A DNA stretch of 64,000 nt, taken from NCBI GenBank assembly GCA_965240325.2, contig OZ251223.1, positions 2,728,001-2,792,000 on the forward strand. The letters are read 5' to 3'. The notes beneath the pieces are model-generated. The model had not been told where the DNA came from. It did not search any database and saw only the letters and a program-made list of their open reading frames with translations. The stretch is from Rebecca billardiae RCC1528. Its lineage: Eukaryota; Haptophyta. Shown in pieces: positions 29,621 through 39,092 of the stretch. The first letter of the stretch is position 1; the number at the start of each line of letters is the position of its first letter. The position numbers were made by a program, and so were the translations under genes.

Positions 29621-31642
29621 GCCCAGCCCGGCGAGGCGTGCCGGGCAGTCGATCTCGCGCGCGTCGATGGACAGCAGCTTCCTCGACTTCCCCGACGGCC
29701 CCGTGGACACGACCGAGCGGCTCAAGGTCGCGCCCGAGGCCCTCGACGCGCTGCTGGAGGCCGTGCGCAGACACCCGGCCGAGGCCAAGGCTGTCGAGTA
29801 CGCGCTGTGCGCGGTGTGGAATGTGCTGCTGCACGCGCCGCCCGACGTGGCGCGCGAGTTCGTGACGGACTCGTCGCTCGACGGGCTCGGGCTGGTGCTC
29901 GAGATGATGAGAACGCACGCGCGCGTCGCCGGCGTGCTGCTCTACTCGGTCGCCATCCTCCTCATCGCCGTCGACGTGCCCGGCGGCGCGGAGCAGCTGC
30001 TCGTCGCAAAGGCCGCGCCCCTCGCGCAGGTGCGGCCGCGCGCGCGCGCGGCGCCCTCGGAAGGGCGCGAGCGAGCGCCGCGCGCGGCGCGCCCGACGGC
30101 GCGGCTGACGGCGCGCGCCGCCGCGGCCCCACCCGCGCCGCGCGCCGCGCCCGCCCGCGCAGGAGGTCGCGCGCGCGCACCCGCACAACGAGCGGCTGCA
30201 GGAGGGCGTGGTCGAGCTCGACGACGCGCTCACGCACGCGCACCTGCAGCCGCTGGCGGACAGGGGCGCGCCGCCCGACGGCTGGAGCGCGGCGACGCAC
30301 GCGCACTGGCTGCAGCTCTCCGCGCACCTGCACGAGGTGTTCGCGGACATGTCGCCGGACAAGACGGCGCTGTACCGAGCGCTGCACGCGCTGCACGGCG
30401 GGTACCACCGGCTCGCGCAGATCTTCCGGTACTACGCGTCGAGCGGGGGCACCGCCGAGACCTCGATCGACGCCTACTCGCTCGACGTGCGCGAGTGGAA
30501 CACGCTCGCCAAGACGTGCAAGCTGGCGACCCGCTCGTACGACCGCACGCAGATCAACCGCGTGTTCCTCGAGACCTCGGCCACGCCGAAGGACGGGCTC
30601 ACCGAGCACGTCCTCGACTTCTCAGGCTTCATCGAGGCGCTCGTGCGCGTCGCGTTTGAGCGGCTCAACCCCTTCTACACGGCGTGGCTGCTGGGCACGG
30701 CGAGCAGCGACGTGGGGATGGTGCCGATCGACGAGGCGGTGACGCACCTGCTGCAGGAGAACATCTTCCCGCTCTCGGACGCGCCGGAGATGGACGTCGC
30801 GCTGCGCCTCGTCAAGAACGAGCAGGTGCGCCGCGCACGCGCCGCGCGCGCACGCGCAAGAGCGAGCGAGCTCGCGCGAGCGCGGCGCGCCTTTGCCGCT
30901 CCTCACCGCCGCCGCCGCCGCCGCCGCGCCGCGCCGCGCGGCCCCGTCGCGGCCCCGTGCGCAGGTGGACATCATCGTCGCGCAGCACCGGCCGACGCTG
31001 TTCAAGCTCTTCAAGAAGTTCGCCTTCCGCACCGCCAGCGCGATCGAGGTGGTGCGGCAGGCGGACTTCGTGAGCATGGCGCGCCAAGCCAACATCATCG
31101 CCCCCGGCAAGGGCGGGCTGACCGCGCGCGAGGCGAAGGCGGCATTCGCGGAGTCGCAGTCGGACAAGGCAAACGCGGTGGCGATGGACGACGGCGAGGG
31201 CGGCGGCGTCGAGACGACGACCGCAGACTTTGACGAGTTCGTCGAGTGCCTCTGCCGCTGCGCCGTCGCGCGGTACGTCTCGTCCGGCACCGAGCCGCTG
31301 CTTGTGAACGAGGCGGCGGGACTCATCAGCAACATCTTTGCGCAGCTCAACCGCGGGCTGCAGAACGCCATCTTCAAGGCCTCGATCGCGCCCGGGCCGC
31401 CGGGCGGCGCGCAGCCGGCGAGCCGGATGACGGGCGTGTCGGCCTCCGAGGTCGCGGCAGCGGCCGCCGCGACCGCCGCGGGGGCAGCAGCGGCGCCGCC
31501 GCAGCAGACGACGACGACCGTGCGGCTCGTGCCCGTGCCGGTCGGCCAGGCGGGTGCATTGGGCGCTTCTGCCGCGGGCGCGGCCTCGGCCATGCCGAAG
31601 CCACAGCAGCAGACTGTCTCCGCAGTGGGCGGCGCCTTGTAG
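28209..31642 (+). CDS. Coiled-coil and armadillo-like repeat protein, three exons
   Basis: Exons 28209-30029, 30163-30825 and 30965-31642 encode 1053 residues. A basic start (MPPKKGGGKGKGKQKEDP) leads into a long charged coiled coil to about residue 175 (RQIKQLHGELREQLVLVDAA, EKKKLVEDMQEKFNEQQEMR). Armadillo/HEAT-like helices follow (LIEAMRAFPDHAFLQEQALT, ATHACGLLWGLAVASAAVCN, LCYNACGAIAYLL), then a linker with an 11-Gly run and a second armadillo-like block (EYALCAVWNVLLHAPPDVA). The C-terminal part (DYxAWxxL-like helices such as VREWNTLAKTCKL and FSGFIEALVRVAFERLNPF, repeated as FDEFVECLCRCAVARY) looks like paired EF-hand-like or calponin-like helices without clear Ca2+ loops. Such layouts are common in axonemal proteins, but that role is inference. 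Introns are 133 and 139 nt with GTGCG donors. Confidence 0.8.
30030..30162 (+). other. Intron 1 of the coiled-coil/armadillo gene
   Basis: 133 nt, GTGCGG...GCGCAG, phase 0. It joins KAAPLAQ to EVARAHPHNE. Confidence 0.85.
30826..30964 (+). other. Intron 2 of the coiled-coil/armadillo gene
   Basis: 139 nt, GTGCGC...GCGCAG, phase 0. It joins RLVKNEQ to VDIIVAQHRP. Confidence 0.85.
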
Positions 31643-31704
31643 CATCCGCGTCATCAGTATCGTCACCCGATAGACTTTCACATCGTCAGTACACGGTTAC
31701 TTCC
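31643..31704. other. 3' flank of the coiled-coil/armadillo gene
   Basis: Short untranslated sequence before the inverted-repeat element at 31705. Confidence 0.4.
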
Positions 31705-32617
31705 GGCCTGTTTTATTTCTACGAGAGCCCAACGGCGACATTCGCCAAAACCGGGTAAAATGGCGGCTTGCCCGCTGGTGGTGGGTGCCGGCGCGATTGC
31801 GGAGTAGGGATGGCACGTCGTTGGCGCATGTTCGTACTAGGGCGCTGAGCTGTAGCGAAAGGTGTTGCCAAGGCATGCTGCTTAGCCTTGCCATGGTGCT
31901 TCGCCATGACACAGAGGTCACTCGCAGCGCACGGCGGTGTGACGATCGCCGCGCCGCGGCGGCAAACCGCAGTTGCGGGCGCGCTGCGAGCTGCAAGCAC
32001 TCTGCCTTGGCTGCGTCGCGCCCGTGTCAGTTGTTGAACCAGGATTGTTGAACAACCGATGGGCTGCAAACGATACCAGCTACACTCGCTCCGCCGCCAC
32101 TTCCTTGTCGAGCGTGAGATGCTTCCGTTGCGTGCGCTCGCATGCAGCTTGCCGCCTGCATTTGAACGTGGTCACGGCAGGTTGGTGGGCTGGTTGCTCA
32201 GGCCTCCTCGGCGTAGATGACGACAGGGTGCGTGCCACGCGCACCCATGACGCGGGAAAGGCGTGCACACGCGTCCTCGCGCATCTGGCAGGCTGCAGTC
32301 TTGGCCAAGATGATGCCAGAACAAGCCTGCCAGTGCCTCGCCGCGCGGGCGCGAGCGCGCAGAGAGATCTGGCTTCTGACCCGTGCTCTTCAGTGTACCT
32401 CGTGTGCGACGACGACGAGGCGGACGAGCGCCGCAACTGGATTCCTGCACTCACCGGTCACCGAGGAGTGCAGGAATCGCATTCCTCGCGCACGCCGGGG
32501 CCGCCATCGGCCGTGAGAGGAACACTGAACGGGGCGTGACACCGATTCCCACTGGCGGGCACGGGTTTGTCGCCGTGACATAGTAAATGGAATCTGGTAG
32601 ATGAAATAAAACAGGCC
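31705..32617. mobile_element. Probable 913-bp inverted-repeat element
   Basis: GGCCTGTTTTATTTC at 31705-31719 is mirrored exactly at 32603-32617, and TTCC flanks both ends, possibly a 4-bp target duplication. No recognised coding sequence inside. A hairpin with 13-bp arms (GATTCCTGCACTC, 32440-32478) lies near the right end. The element abuts a CAGTTTACTA-family segment. Confidence 0.55.
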
Positions 32618-32722
32618 TTCCGGCGGCGCTACCATCGGCGACGGCTTCATGGGCGGTGACAGTTGGCGAGCGTCAATCTCGCCTGCCTGAGCTGTGTGCG
32701 TCTCTTATTCTTAGTAAACTGT
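32618..32722. mobile_element. Partial CAGTTTACTA-family element
   Basis: It matches 19318-19427, including GGCGACGGCTTCATGGGCGG and CTCGCCTGCCTGAGCTGTG, and ends CTTAGTAAACTG followed by TA. A TA microsatellite begins immediately after. Confidence 0.75.
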
Positions 32723-32723
32723 A

Positions 32724-32724
<1 letters not shown>

Positions 32725-32771
<47 letters not shown>
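32725..32771. repeat. (TA)n microsatellite next to an element end
   Basis: About 46 nt of TA directly after the TAGTAAACTG end at 32722. Confidence 0.9.
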
Positions 32772-32774
<3 letters not shown>

Positions 32775-32943
32775 TAAAATTATTATAAATACTACCGCGG
32801 GCCGGCGCCGCCTCCGCCGTCCGATCTGCTGCCAGATTCATGCATTCGTCAGATATTGACATCGCTACCGCCACGCCCACGTCCGCCACTCACCGTGGTC
32901 ACGGGCTACAGATATACTACGACGAGTACAGAACTTCCACGCG

Positions 32944-33085
32944 ACTAAGAATAAGAGACGCACACAGCGCTCAGGCAGGCGAGATTGACGCCCGCCAACT
33001 GTCACCGCGCATGAAACCGTCGCCGATGGTAGCGCCGTCGGAATATTCGTTCAGCCGTCCGCCTGCGAGGCCTGTACGAGGGCTG
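32944..33085. mobile_element. Inverse partial CAGTTTACTA-family element
   Basis: The reverse complement of the segments at 19290-19420 and 32618-32715, beginning ACTAAGAATAAGAGACGCAC and running to GCCTGCGAGGCCTG. The terminal CAGTTT is missing. Confidence 0.7.
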
Positions 33086-34873
33086 CGACCGCCTCGCGGC
33101 GCGCCAGCGCCCGTCGTCCTCGCCCCACCGTCGTCCACAAAACGTCGTCGTCCGAACTCTCCGACTGGGCGCCGTTGCGACAGCGCGCCGACAGGGTGAG
33201 GATGTAGTATACGGAATGTTGAGCCCCACTGTCGGTTGGGGAAGGTGTGTATCAAGCGGCATGACTGGGGTAGCATAGTAGTCGGAGGCTGATGACTGAT
33301 GGCAGCCCTGACTGATCCGACCAGGTCCAGGAGACTGATCCGACCAGGTCCAGGACCCGCCAGCCGCCCCTGGAGACCGGCGCCGAATCGCGGATCGGAT
33401 CGAATGGGACAGGCGTGGGACCCATTCTATGCTTTAAGACACATATACGACGGCGCAGGTGTCCTGATAATGATTTGTCGTCGGCAGTAAGTCCCCGATC
33501 GTCGACAAGCCGCGGCGTCATGGTGCGGCCTGAAATACTACGGACCGCGTAGACGCTCCGCAGCCGCGCGTTTTTGAAACGGCAGAGTGATGCACGGGGC
33601 TGGCGCGCACTGACGCGTGCCACTGACGTGTCTAAACTACTGCTGCTAGTACGTAGCTAGCTTAGTACTAACGGGAATCCCACTGCTATCGGTCGGCTCA
33701 GTTTCAGAGTGGCTATTCACGGCGCCTCTCCCAGCTTGCCGGTTTTGCACGCGACGACTGCGGTCTTCCTGCCAATGTGGCTGCAGGGGAGCTCTTCCAG
33801 GCTCGGCAGCGGGCGATACTGCACAGGGCGAGGAGCGCGCGGGTGGGACGGTGGGCATCGAGTGCTCCGGCTCTGCGTCTCCGTCAGCTGTTTCGGTGAC
33901 ACAGACTCGTTTCACGTTTGCGCAGGAGAAATGGGCAAACACGTGCTACAGGATGATGGAGGAGAAGCGCTCGGGGGGCGGCTTACACGTCCGGTTGAGC
34001 TTGCCCACGTGTGTTTTGGATCTCGAATTACTGCTCCGACGAGCCCGCGCGCCTGCCACGTCTGGCGTGGTCCGCGAGTGGCCGTCCACGCCGCATGAAG
34101 CACGACCTTCCACGCGGGAGCTCGGGGGGGGGAACCCTACAGTTTACTAAGGGGTTAAGCCACTATAACTGTCAGGCAGCGCCATCGTGCCGACGTGCCC
34201 ACGGCCCACGTACGCGAATTTGTGCGACATTCACAGCGACGAGGTCGCGGTCCCCGGCCGCTCCGACGCGCTCTTGACTTCCGCGTGGGACGTGCGGAGG
34301 TCAAGAACCCATCCTACTCGTCGACGGTGCCGACCTCGCCGCCCTGAATGTCGCACAAATTGGAGATTGGCACCTCGCGCGTGCAGGCCGCGACACGCAT
34401 GCCAGGTCCGCGCGGCGCTCTGTGGGCAAGCGAGCCAAGGGGCGCAGCGAGTCCGGTGCGGCTGTCGTACGGGTCGAGCGCGAGCGCCGAGTCGCAGCCG
34501 CGCGCGCGCCGCGCCGCTGGCGCCGGGTCGCCCGGGGGAGAAGGCGCAGCTGCAGTGCTCCTCTGCCATGTACATGAGTGTCGGCAAAGGCGGTACACCG
34601 GTAGTTCGTATTGGTACGGTACCGGAGTGACCGGAATCTGCTCTCTGATTTCTACCGATTCATCGGCCACCAGTCTGATCACCCGACGACGACACCCGGG
34701 ACCCCTAATGAATGGGAATTTGTTATTACCGGTTCGACTGATGGATTCATACGAGCCGACCGAGCGAGCCTATTATAAAGTACCTCCTCATCCGAGGGTG
34801 GACTCTTGATTCTCAATGATCATACCGCTCAGTGTAGCAGCGTCCCCCTTCGCCCGATTGCAGTGTGGGTGTC
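33086..34873. other. Long intergenic stretch, no gene recognised
   Basis: A 23-bp unit (starting GACTGATCCGACCAGGTCC) is repeated in tandem near 33309-33355. A lone CAGTTTACTA element end lies at about 34140-34150 after a G run. Open frames here are short and lack family signs. The upstream regulatory region of the membrane TIR-like gene is probably at the right end. Confidence 0.5.
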
Positions 34874-35130
34874 ATGAGGTCTGGGGTGCGCACGCACCCT
34901 GGCGACCGCCCCGGGCCGAATGCGGACGGCGAGCGGGCACCTAGGGCGCACCCTCTTCGAGGGACGCCGCGCTCGGCGATCGCCGACGCGCTCACTCGCG
35001 CGCGCGAAGAGGTGTGTGCCCTTGCGCGCACGCCCTCGCCGCTCGCACGCGCACGCATGCCCTTCTGTCTGACCGCTGCCTTTGTGGCGTCGCACGATCA
35101 CAGGGCCGCCGGCGGCAAAGGGCGATTCAG

Positions 35131-36878
35131 GCTCCTCTCCTCGCGGCTGGCCTGCTCTTCATCGTGGTGACCATCCTATCCCGGTTCGCTTGGTCGCACG
35201 CCCTGTGGGCCGTGTCTGAATACCTTGCACCCGAAGTGACGGTCATCTACTTTCTAACCCTTGGCTCACTCTTCATGATGCTTGCGCTGATGCCGTCCCA
35301 GCCGCGCGGCGTGCTGATCGGTGCGACGATACTGATGCTGTTGGACGCCTTCGTCGTCGCGGTGTACATCCCCGGCCACGTCGTGCCGCACGCGCACGAG
35401 GTGTATGCTCGCGCGAGAGCGTCCCGCGCGCAGAGCCCCGAAACGATCATCCGCTTGGCTGGAACGAGCGTGATGACGAGCGTGTACATCGGCGCCGTCC
35501 TGGTGCTGCTCCATCTGATTTGCTCGAGACGCATGACTGCGCGCGCGCGGCTCGACCGTATCTGGCGCGCGTACGCGTCGACGCAGCTCGTGATGGGCGC
35601 CATCGCCCTCGCCGAGGACATCCGCTTTGCAGTGGGCGCCCGGCCTACGCGGATGGCGCCCTTCTCGTTCTCGCTGCTCCAGCTCGTGTGCGGCGTGGCT
35701 GCCGCGTCGGGTCGCCTGCGCGAGCTCGTTCACACGTGGCTCGCGTCGCGTGGCGAGGGCATCAGCTCGGCGACTACAATCAGCGTGCTGGTCAACGGGC
35801 GCTCGAGCGATGACGTGCTGCAGCTGGCGCAGGCGACGTTGCGCTCGGTCAGCGCGGACAAGGTGAATGCCGCAGGGCTGGGCGGCGTGGTGGACGAGGA
35901 CGACTGCTTCAGGCATTCGCAGCCCGCAGCGTTCGGCAGCGTGGACGCGTTTGTGTGCCACTCGCACCACGACAGCGGCGTGGAGAAGGCAGAGCAGCTG
36001 CGGCTGTGGGCGGCCGAATTCAGTCGCACGCACGGGCGCGCGCCCCGACTGTGGATCGACAGCTACTGCCTCATGTCGGCGTCTCCTGAGTCGAGCTTGT
36101 CATGCCTGCCGGTGTATCTCGCCTCCTGCGATCGCGTGCTCGTCCTTCACGGCCCGACGCTACTCGACCGCCTGTGCGCGCTCGCATGCGCGCGCGACGC
36201 GCCCGGTGGTGCTCCCACCGCCAGCGCGCCCAGTGCACAACAGCCCACGCCTCACTCACACCCGGCCCGTGTGGCTCCCCGCCGCCCCTGCACGCCCCGT
36301 TCCCCGCCATGGCGTGCAGCTGGTGCGTCGTCGAGCTGTTCGTTCACCTCATCATCGGCACCGATCGCCGTCGCAGCGTGGATGTGCTGCGGCTGCCGGG
36401 CGTGGAGTCTTACGCCGAGTTCAAGAGCTTTGACGCGCGCCAGGCGCAGTGCGCGTACAGCCAGGACCGCCAGCTGCTCCTCACGGTGATCGAGGCCTTC
36501 CCGGGTGGCATCAGCGCCTTCAACGGCGCAGTCGTGCGCTCACTGGCGGAGCAGTTCGAGTCGTGGCGGACATCGTCTGGCGCCTCCGAGCGCCATGTCG
36601 TGGTAGACGTCGACCCACTGGGCCAGGACGACCTTCTGGATCCGGCAGTCGCCACCGCTCCGTCGGAGGATCTCACGTCGACGGAGCTGCTGGCTGCAAC
36701 GGCCGCAATCACGGGCCGGGCGGCAGCCAATGGCGACGACTCCGATCATGCTGGTAATCCCAGCGCCGTCATTGACGACGTCGAAACGGGCCCATCGGCA
36801 TCAGCCCGATCAGGGGCGGCGCGGAGCGGGGCTCCTGCCGAACGGGCTGAATGGCGTCGGATCACTCGGAGTGTGTAG
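35131..36878 (+). CDS. Multi-pass membrane protein with C-terminal TIR-like domain (5' end uncertain)
   Basis: Exons from about 35131 to 36173 and 36320-36878 give at least 533 residues. The 146-nt intron (GTGCGC...GTGCAG) joins LLDRL to WCVVELF. The N-terminal half has four or five hydrophobic spans (APLLAAGLLFIVVTIL, VTVIYFLTLGSLFMMLALM, GVLIGATILMLLDAFVVAVY, VMTSVYIGAVLVLLHLI). The C-terminal half is a protist-type TIR-like domain: VDAFVCHSHHD, a helix, APRLWIDSYCL, LPVYLASCDRVLVLHGPTLL, then RLWCVVELFVHLI. The Glu of WCVVEL sits where TIR NADases such as SARM1 keep their catalytic Glu, though activity is inference. The tail is Asp/Ser/Thr-rich. No ATG begins this frame before the first membrane span; a stop lies upstream at 34942. 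An acceptor GATTCAG at 35130 is in phase with a possible 12-nt first exon at 34874-34885 followed by GTGCGC, but this is speculative. Confidence 0.78.
36174..36319 (+). other. Intron of the membrane TIR-like gene
   Basis: 146 nt, GTGCGC...GTGCAG, splitting a Leu codon. Removal creates the diagnostic RLWCVVEL motif. Confidence 0.88.
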
Positions 36879-37210
36879 TCTAGGTGATGATGAGCTAGTG
36901 ATCCTGGCGGCTGATGAAATCCCGTTTGTTCATCAGCGACAGCAGGCTAGTGCCGGCGGACCGCGCACGCGTTCTGCAATACGCGAACGAGCGGATGACG
37001 TCTTGACGACGATGCGCGCTATGATAAACCCCAGCATATATACATTAGACTTATAGTAATAGTTAGTAGCGGATGTCTGCCGTAGCCAACTCCAACTTCT
37101 GACCAGGACCCCGGACCAATTCTATGATTTCTGGGAGCGGATGAAAGCCGGATTCTACATTTGTACTTCTGGCGCCTGCCTGCTGATTGCTGTGTGCGTC
37201 TCTTATTCTT
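36879..37210. other. 3' flank of the membrane TIR-like gene with element debris
   Basis: No gene seen. At about 37163-37206 is a diverged CAGTTTACTA-family end (GCTGTGTGCGTCTCTTATTC), repeated again just after 37210. Confidence 0.45.
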
Positions 37211-37259
37211 AGTGCTGTACTCTCGCCTGCCTGAGCTGTGTGCGTCTCTGATTCTTAGT
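37211..37259. mobile_element. CAGTTTACTA-family end fragment
   Basis: TCTCGCCTGCCTGAGCTGTG to TTCTTAGTA, lacking the final AACTG. A matching inverse end lies at about 37669-37715. Confidence 0.7.
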
Positions 37260-37280
37260 AATCCCTAAACGGGTAGATCG

Positions 37281-37819
37281 ACCAAACCGAGCTCAGAACC
37301 GGCCGTGTACCGAGCTCAGGCGATGTACCATGGTACGTTTTGGTACACTTTGGTACAGGTTGGTACATTTTTCAAGTGTACCAACGTGTGCCAAAATGCT
37401 GTACCAAATGTATCGAAATCAGTACCAGTTCGCACCGAGATATGTACCGGGTGTACCAAATCCGACCAAAATGTACCAACTCGTCCAAAGAATGTACCAA
37501 CGTATCCTAAAAGGTACCAAAATGTACCAAATGTACCAACTCTCCCAAATGTACCAGCAACGGAGCGATGGCGTCGCAAGCGGCGCATTCCACGCCCGCA
37601 TTTGGTACATTGTCAGGATGCGTTGGTACACATTGGTACATAATTGGTACACCATTGGTACATTTGGTACAGTTTACTAAGAATAAGAGACGCACACAGC
37701 TCAGGCAGGCGAGATACATCTCTGACATGTACCAATAGTGTACCAATTCTGTACCAAAGTGTACCATGGTACATCCGCTGAGCTCGGTACACTCCTCATT
37801 CTGATGAGCTCGGTTTGGT
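37281..37819. mobile_element. GTACC-rich foldback element, 539 bp
   Basis: The ends ACCAAACCGAGCTC (37281) and GAGCTCGGTTTGGT (to 37819) are perfect inverse copies. Imperfect inverse similarity continues inward for about 90 bp (GTGTACCGAGCTCAG, GATGTACCATGGTAC). The interior is built from dozens of GGTACA/TGTACC words whose orientation changes in blocks. An inverse CAGTTTACTA-family end (about 37669-37715) is embedded near the right arm. No coding sequence. Confidence 0.75.
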
Positions 37820-37854
37820 GCCAACTCCCAACTGAGTAAACTGTAAACTGTTTT

Positions 37855-38060
37855 AAATTCCCCTTTATAACGGGCTCCGGGTGATCAGACTGGCGGCCGA
37901 AGCCTCCAGCCCTACCCTGGCCAGCCCCCAACCAACCACCACCCTCACCCAACCTCAAACCACTGACCGATACACCGAGTGCCTTGACACCACTCCGCTG
38001 TGGACAGCCCGCCTCCAGAGGGGGCGGGGGTATGCCATTGCCGACAGCATACAAGCCCAA
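37855..38060. repeat. Dispersed repeat, uninterrupted copy (empty site)
   Basis: AAATTCCCCTTTATAACGGG through GCCTCCAGCCCTACCCTGG to GGGTATGCCATTGCC, matching 18763-18824 plus 19122-19265. This copy has a single TA at the point where the other copy holds a 297-bp insertion. Confidence 0.85.
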
Positions 38061-38183
38061 CACTGTGGGGTGGTCCCAGGTACCAGCAGTGCACTGCCTT
38101 GCAATTCGAGATCATCGAGTTTGAGCCGAGTCGGCAGACTGGGCACCCCCTAGGGCGCCCCAGTGTGGGCAGAGGGCCAGCCA

Positions 38184-39026
38184 CTAGCCGATCCCTGCGC
38201 GGGGGAGGGGACGGAGGGGGCTGTCAGCGAGCCCAGTAGCTGGGCCGGGGTCTGGGCCACTGGTCCTGGCAGTGAGGCGCCTGTATTTCACTCGTGCTGC
38301 TATGGAGGCAGATGGTGTCATGTCAGACATGTGTGCGATATCGGGCATCAAGTCAGGGCGTGGGCCGCTGTAGGACGCAAGCAGAGTGGTGGCGATGGCT
38401 AATACGCCTGGGGAGGTGTCGTTTGCGCGCCTCTTTCTGCTGCTCTTTGCAGGGGGTTGCATACTTCGTTGCGCAGGCTGAGCCTGCCTGCCAGTTGGTG
38501 TTAGGATAGGCACATTTGCCTGGTGGGGTGGGCAGTGTCGTTTGGGCGGGGGGCTGTCTTGCTGAGCTTGACTAGGAGGAGGCAGCCTGCGCCTGGGGGC
38601 TGCCAGTGTCTTGGCAGAGCCAGCAGGTGGCTGTGTGGCCTGCTGTCCAGTGTCTGACTGTGTAATGCCGTTGTGAGCTCCGTGACCAGTGCGACTGCCC
38701 GCAGCAGGGTCTGCCTCAATCTCAGGGCCCCCATGTGTCAACACATTGTCCGACGGACGCACATCGCTGCGAGCCAGTGGGGTAACATATTGGAGCGGCC
38801 ATGCCACAAGAGGTGTGGCAGGCTGCAGAGGCCACGCAATCACCATAGGGAGGGGGCGAGCACGCTGTAGGGGCCATGCCCGCAAGAGTAGCTGAGGGCG
38901 CACGTGGTGACCGCGCGCTATTGGCTGGTGCAGGTTGGCCTGCCCCGCGCCTGCCTGCCAGCCCTGGCCAGCCTGGGCAGGGGGTTGCTGCTGGATGACA
39001 GGTGGTCCCTGTAACTGATTATTCAT
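38184..39026 (-). CDS. Pro/Gln-rich hypothetical protein with WPLQ repeats (tentative)
   Basis: 280 residues from the ATG at 39026 (MNNQLQGPPVIQQQPPAQAG). The sequence is rich in Pro, Gln, Ala and Arg. Near residues 45-85 is a degenerate repeat of the type AWPLQxATPL (RAWPLQRARPL, AWPLQPATPL, AWPLQYVTPL). Basic patches (PKRHCPP, SSRKRRAND) would suit nucleic-acid binding or a nuclear location. No domain is recognised. The DNA here is less GC-rich than neighbouring genes and lies next to repeats, so this could be a remnant of a mobile-element gag-like frame rather than a host gene. It would share a 66-bp head-to-head gap with the TPR/F-box gene. Confidence 0.35.
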   Translation of the reverse strand: MNNQLQGPPVIQQQPPAQAGQGWQAGAGQANLHQPIARGHHVRPQLLLRAWPLQRARPLPMVIAWPLQPATPLVAWPLQYVTPLARSDVRPSDNVLTHGGPEIEADPAAGSRTGHGAHNGITQSDTGQQATQPPAGSAKTLAAPRRRLPPPSQAQQDSPPPKRHCPPHQANVPILTPTGRQAQPAQRSMQPPAKSSRKRRANDTSPGVLAIATTLLASYSGPRPDLMPDIAHMSDMTPSASIAARVKYRRLTARTSGPDPGPATGLADSPLRPLPRAGIG

Positions 39027-39092
39027 GGCAATCACCCCTCCTGGGCCTGCCTGTGCCTGTGGGGGCGTACGGTACACGAATTGGCGGATGCC

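Noticed and set aside
37281-37819. The GTACC-rich region as a CRISPR-like array
   Set aside because: Units are short, irregularly spaced and inverted, with no constant repeat length or unique spacers, and the genome is eukaryotic.
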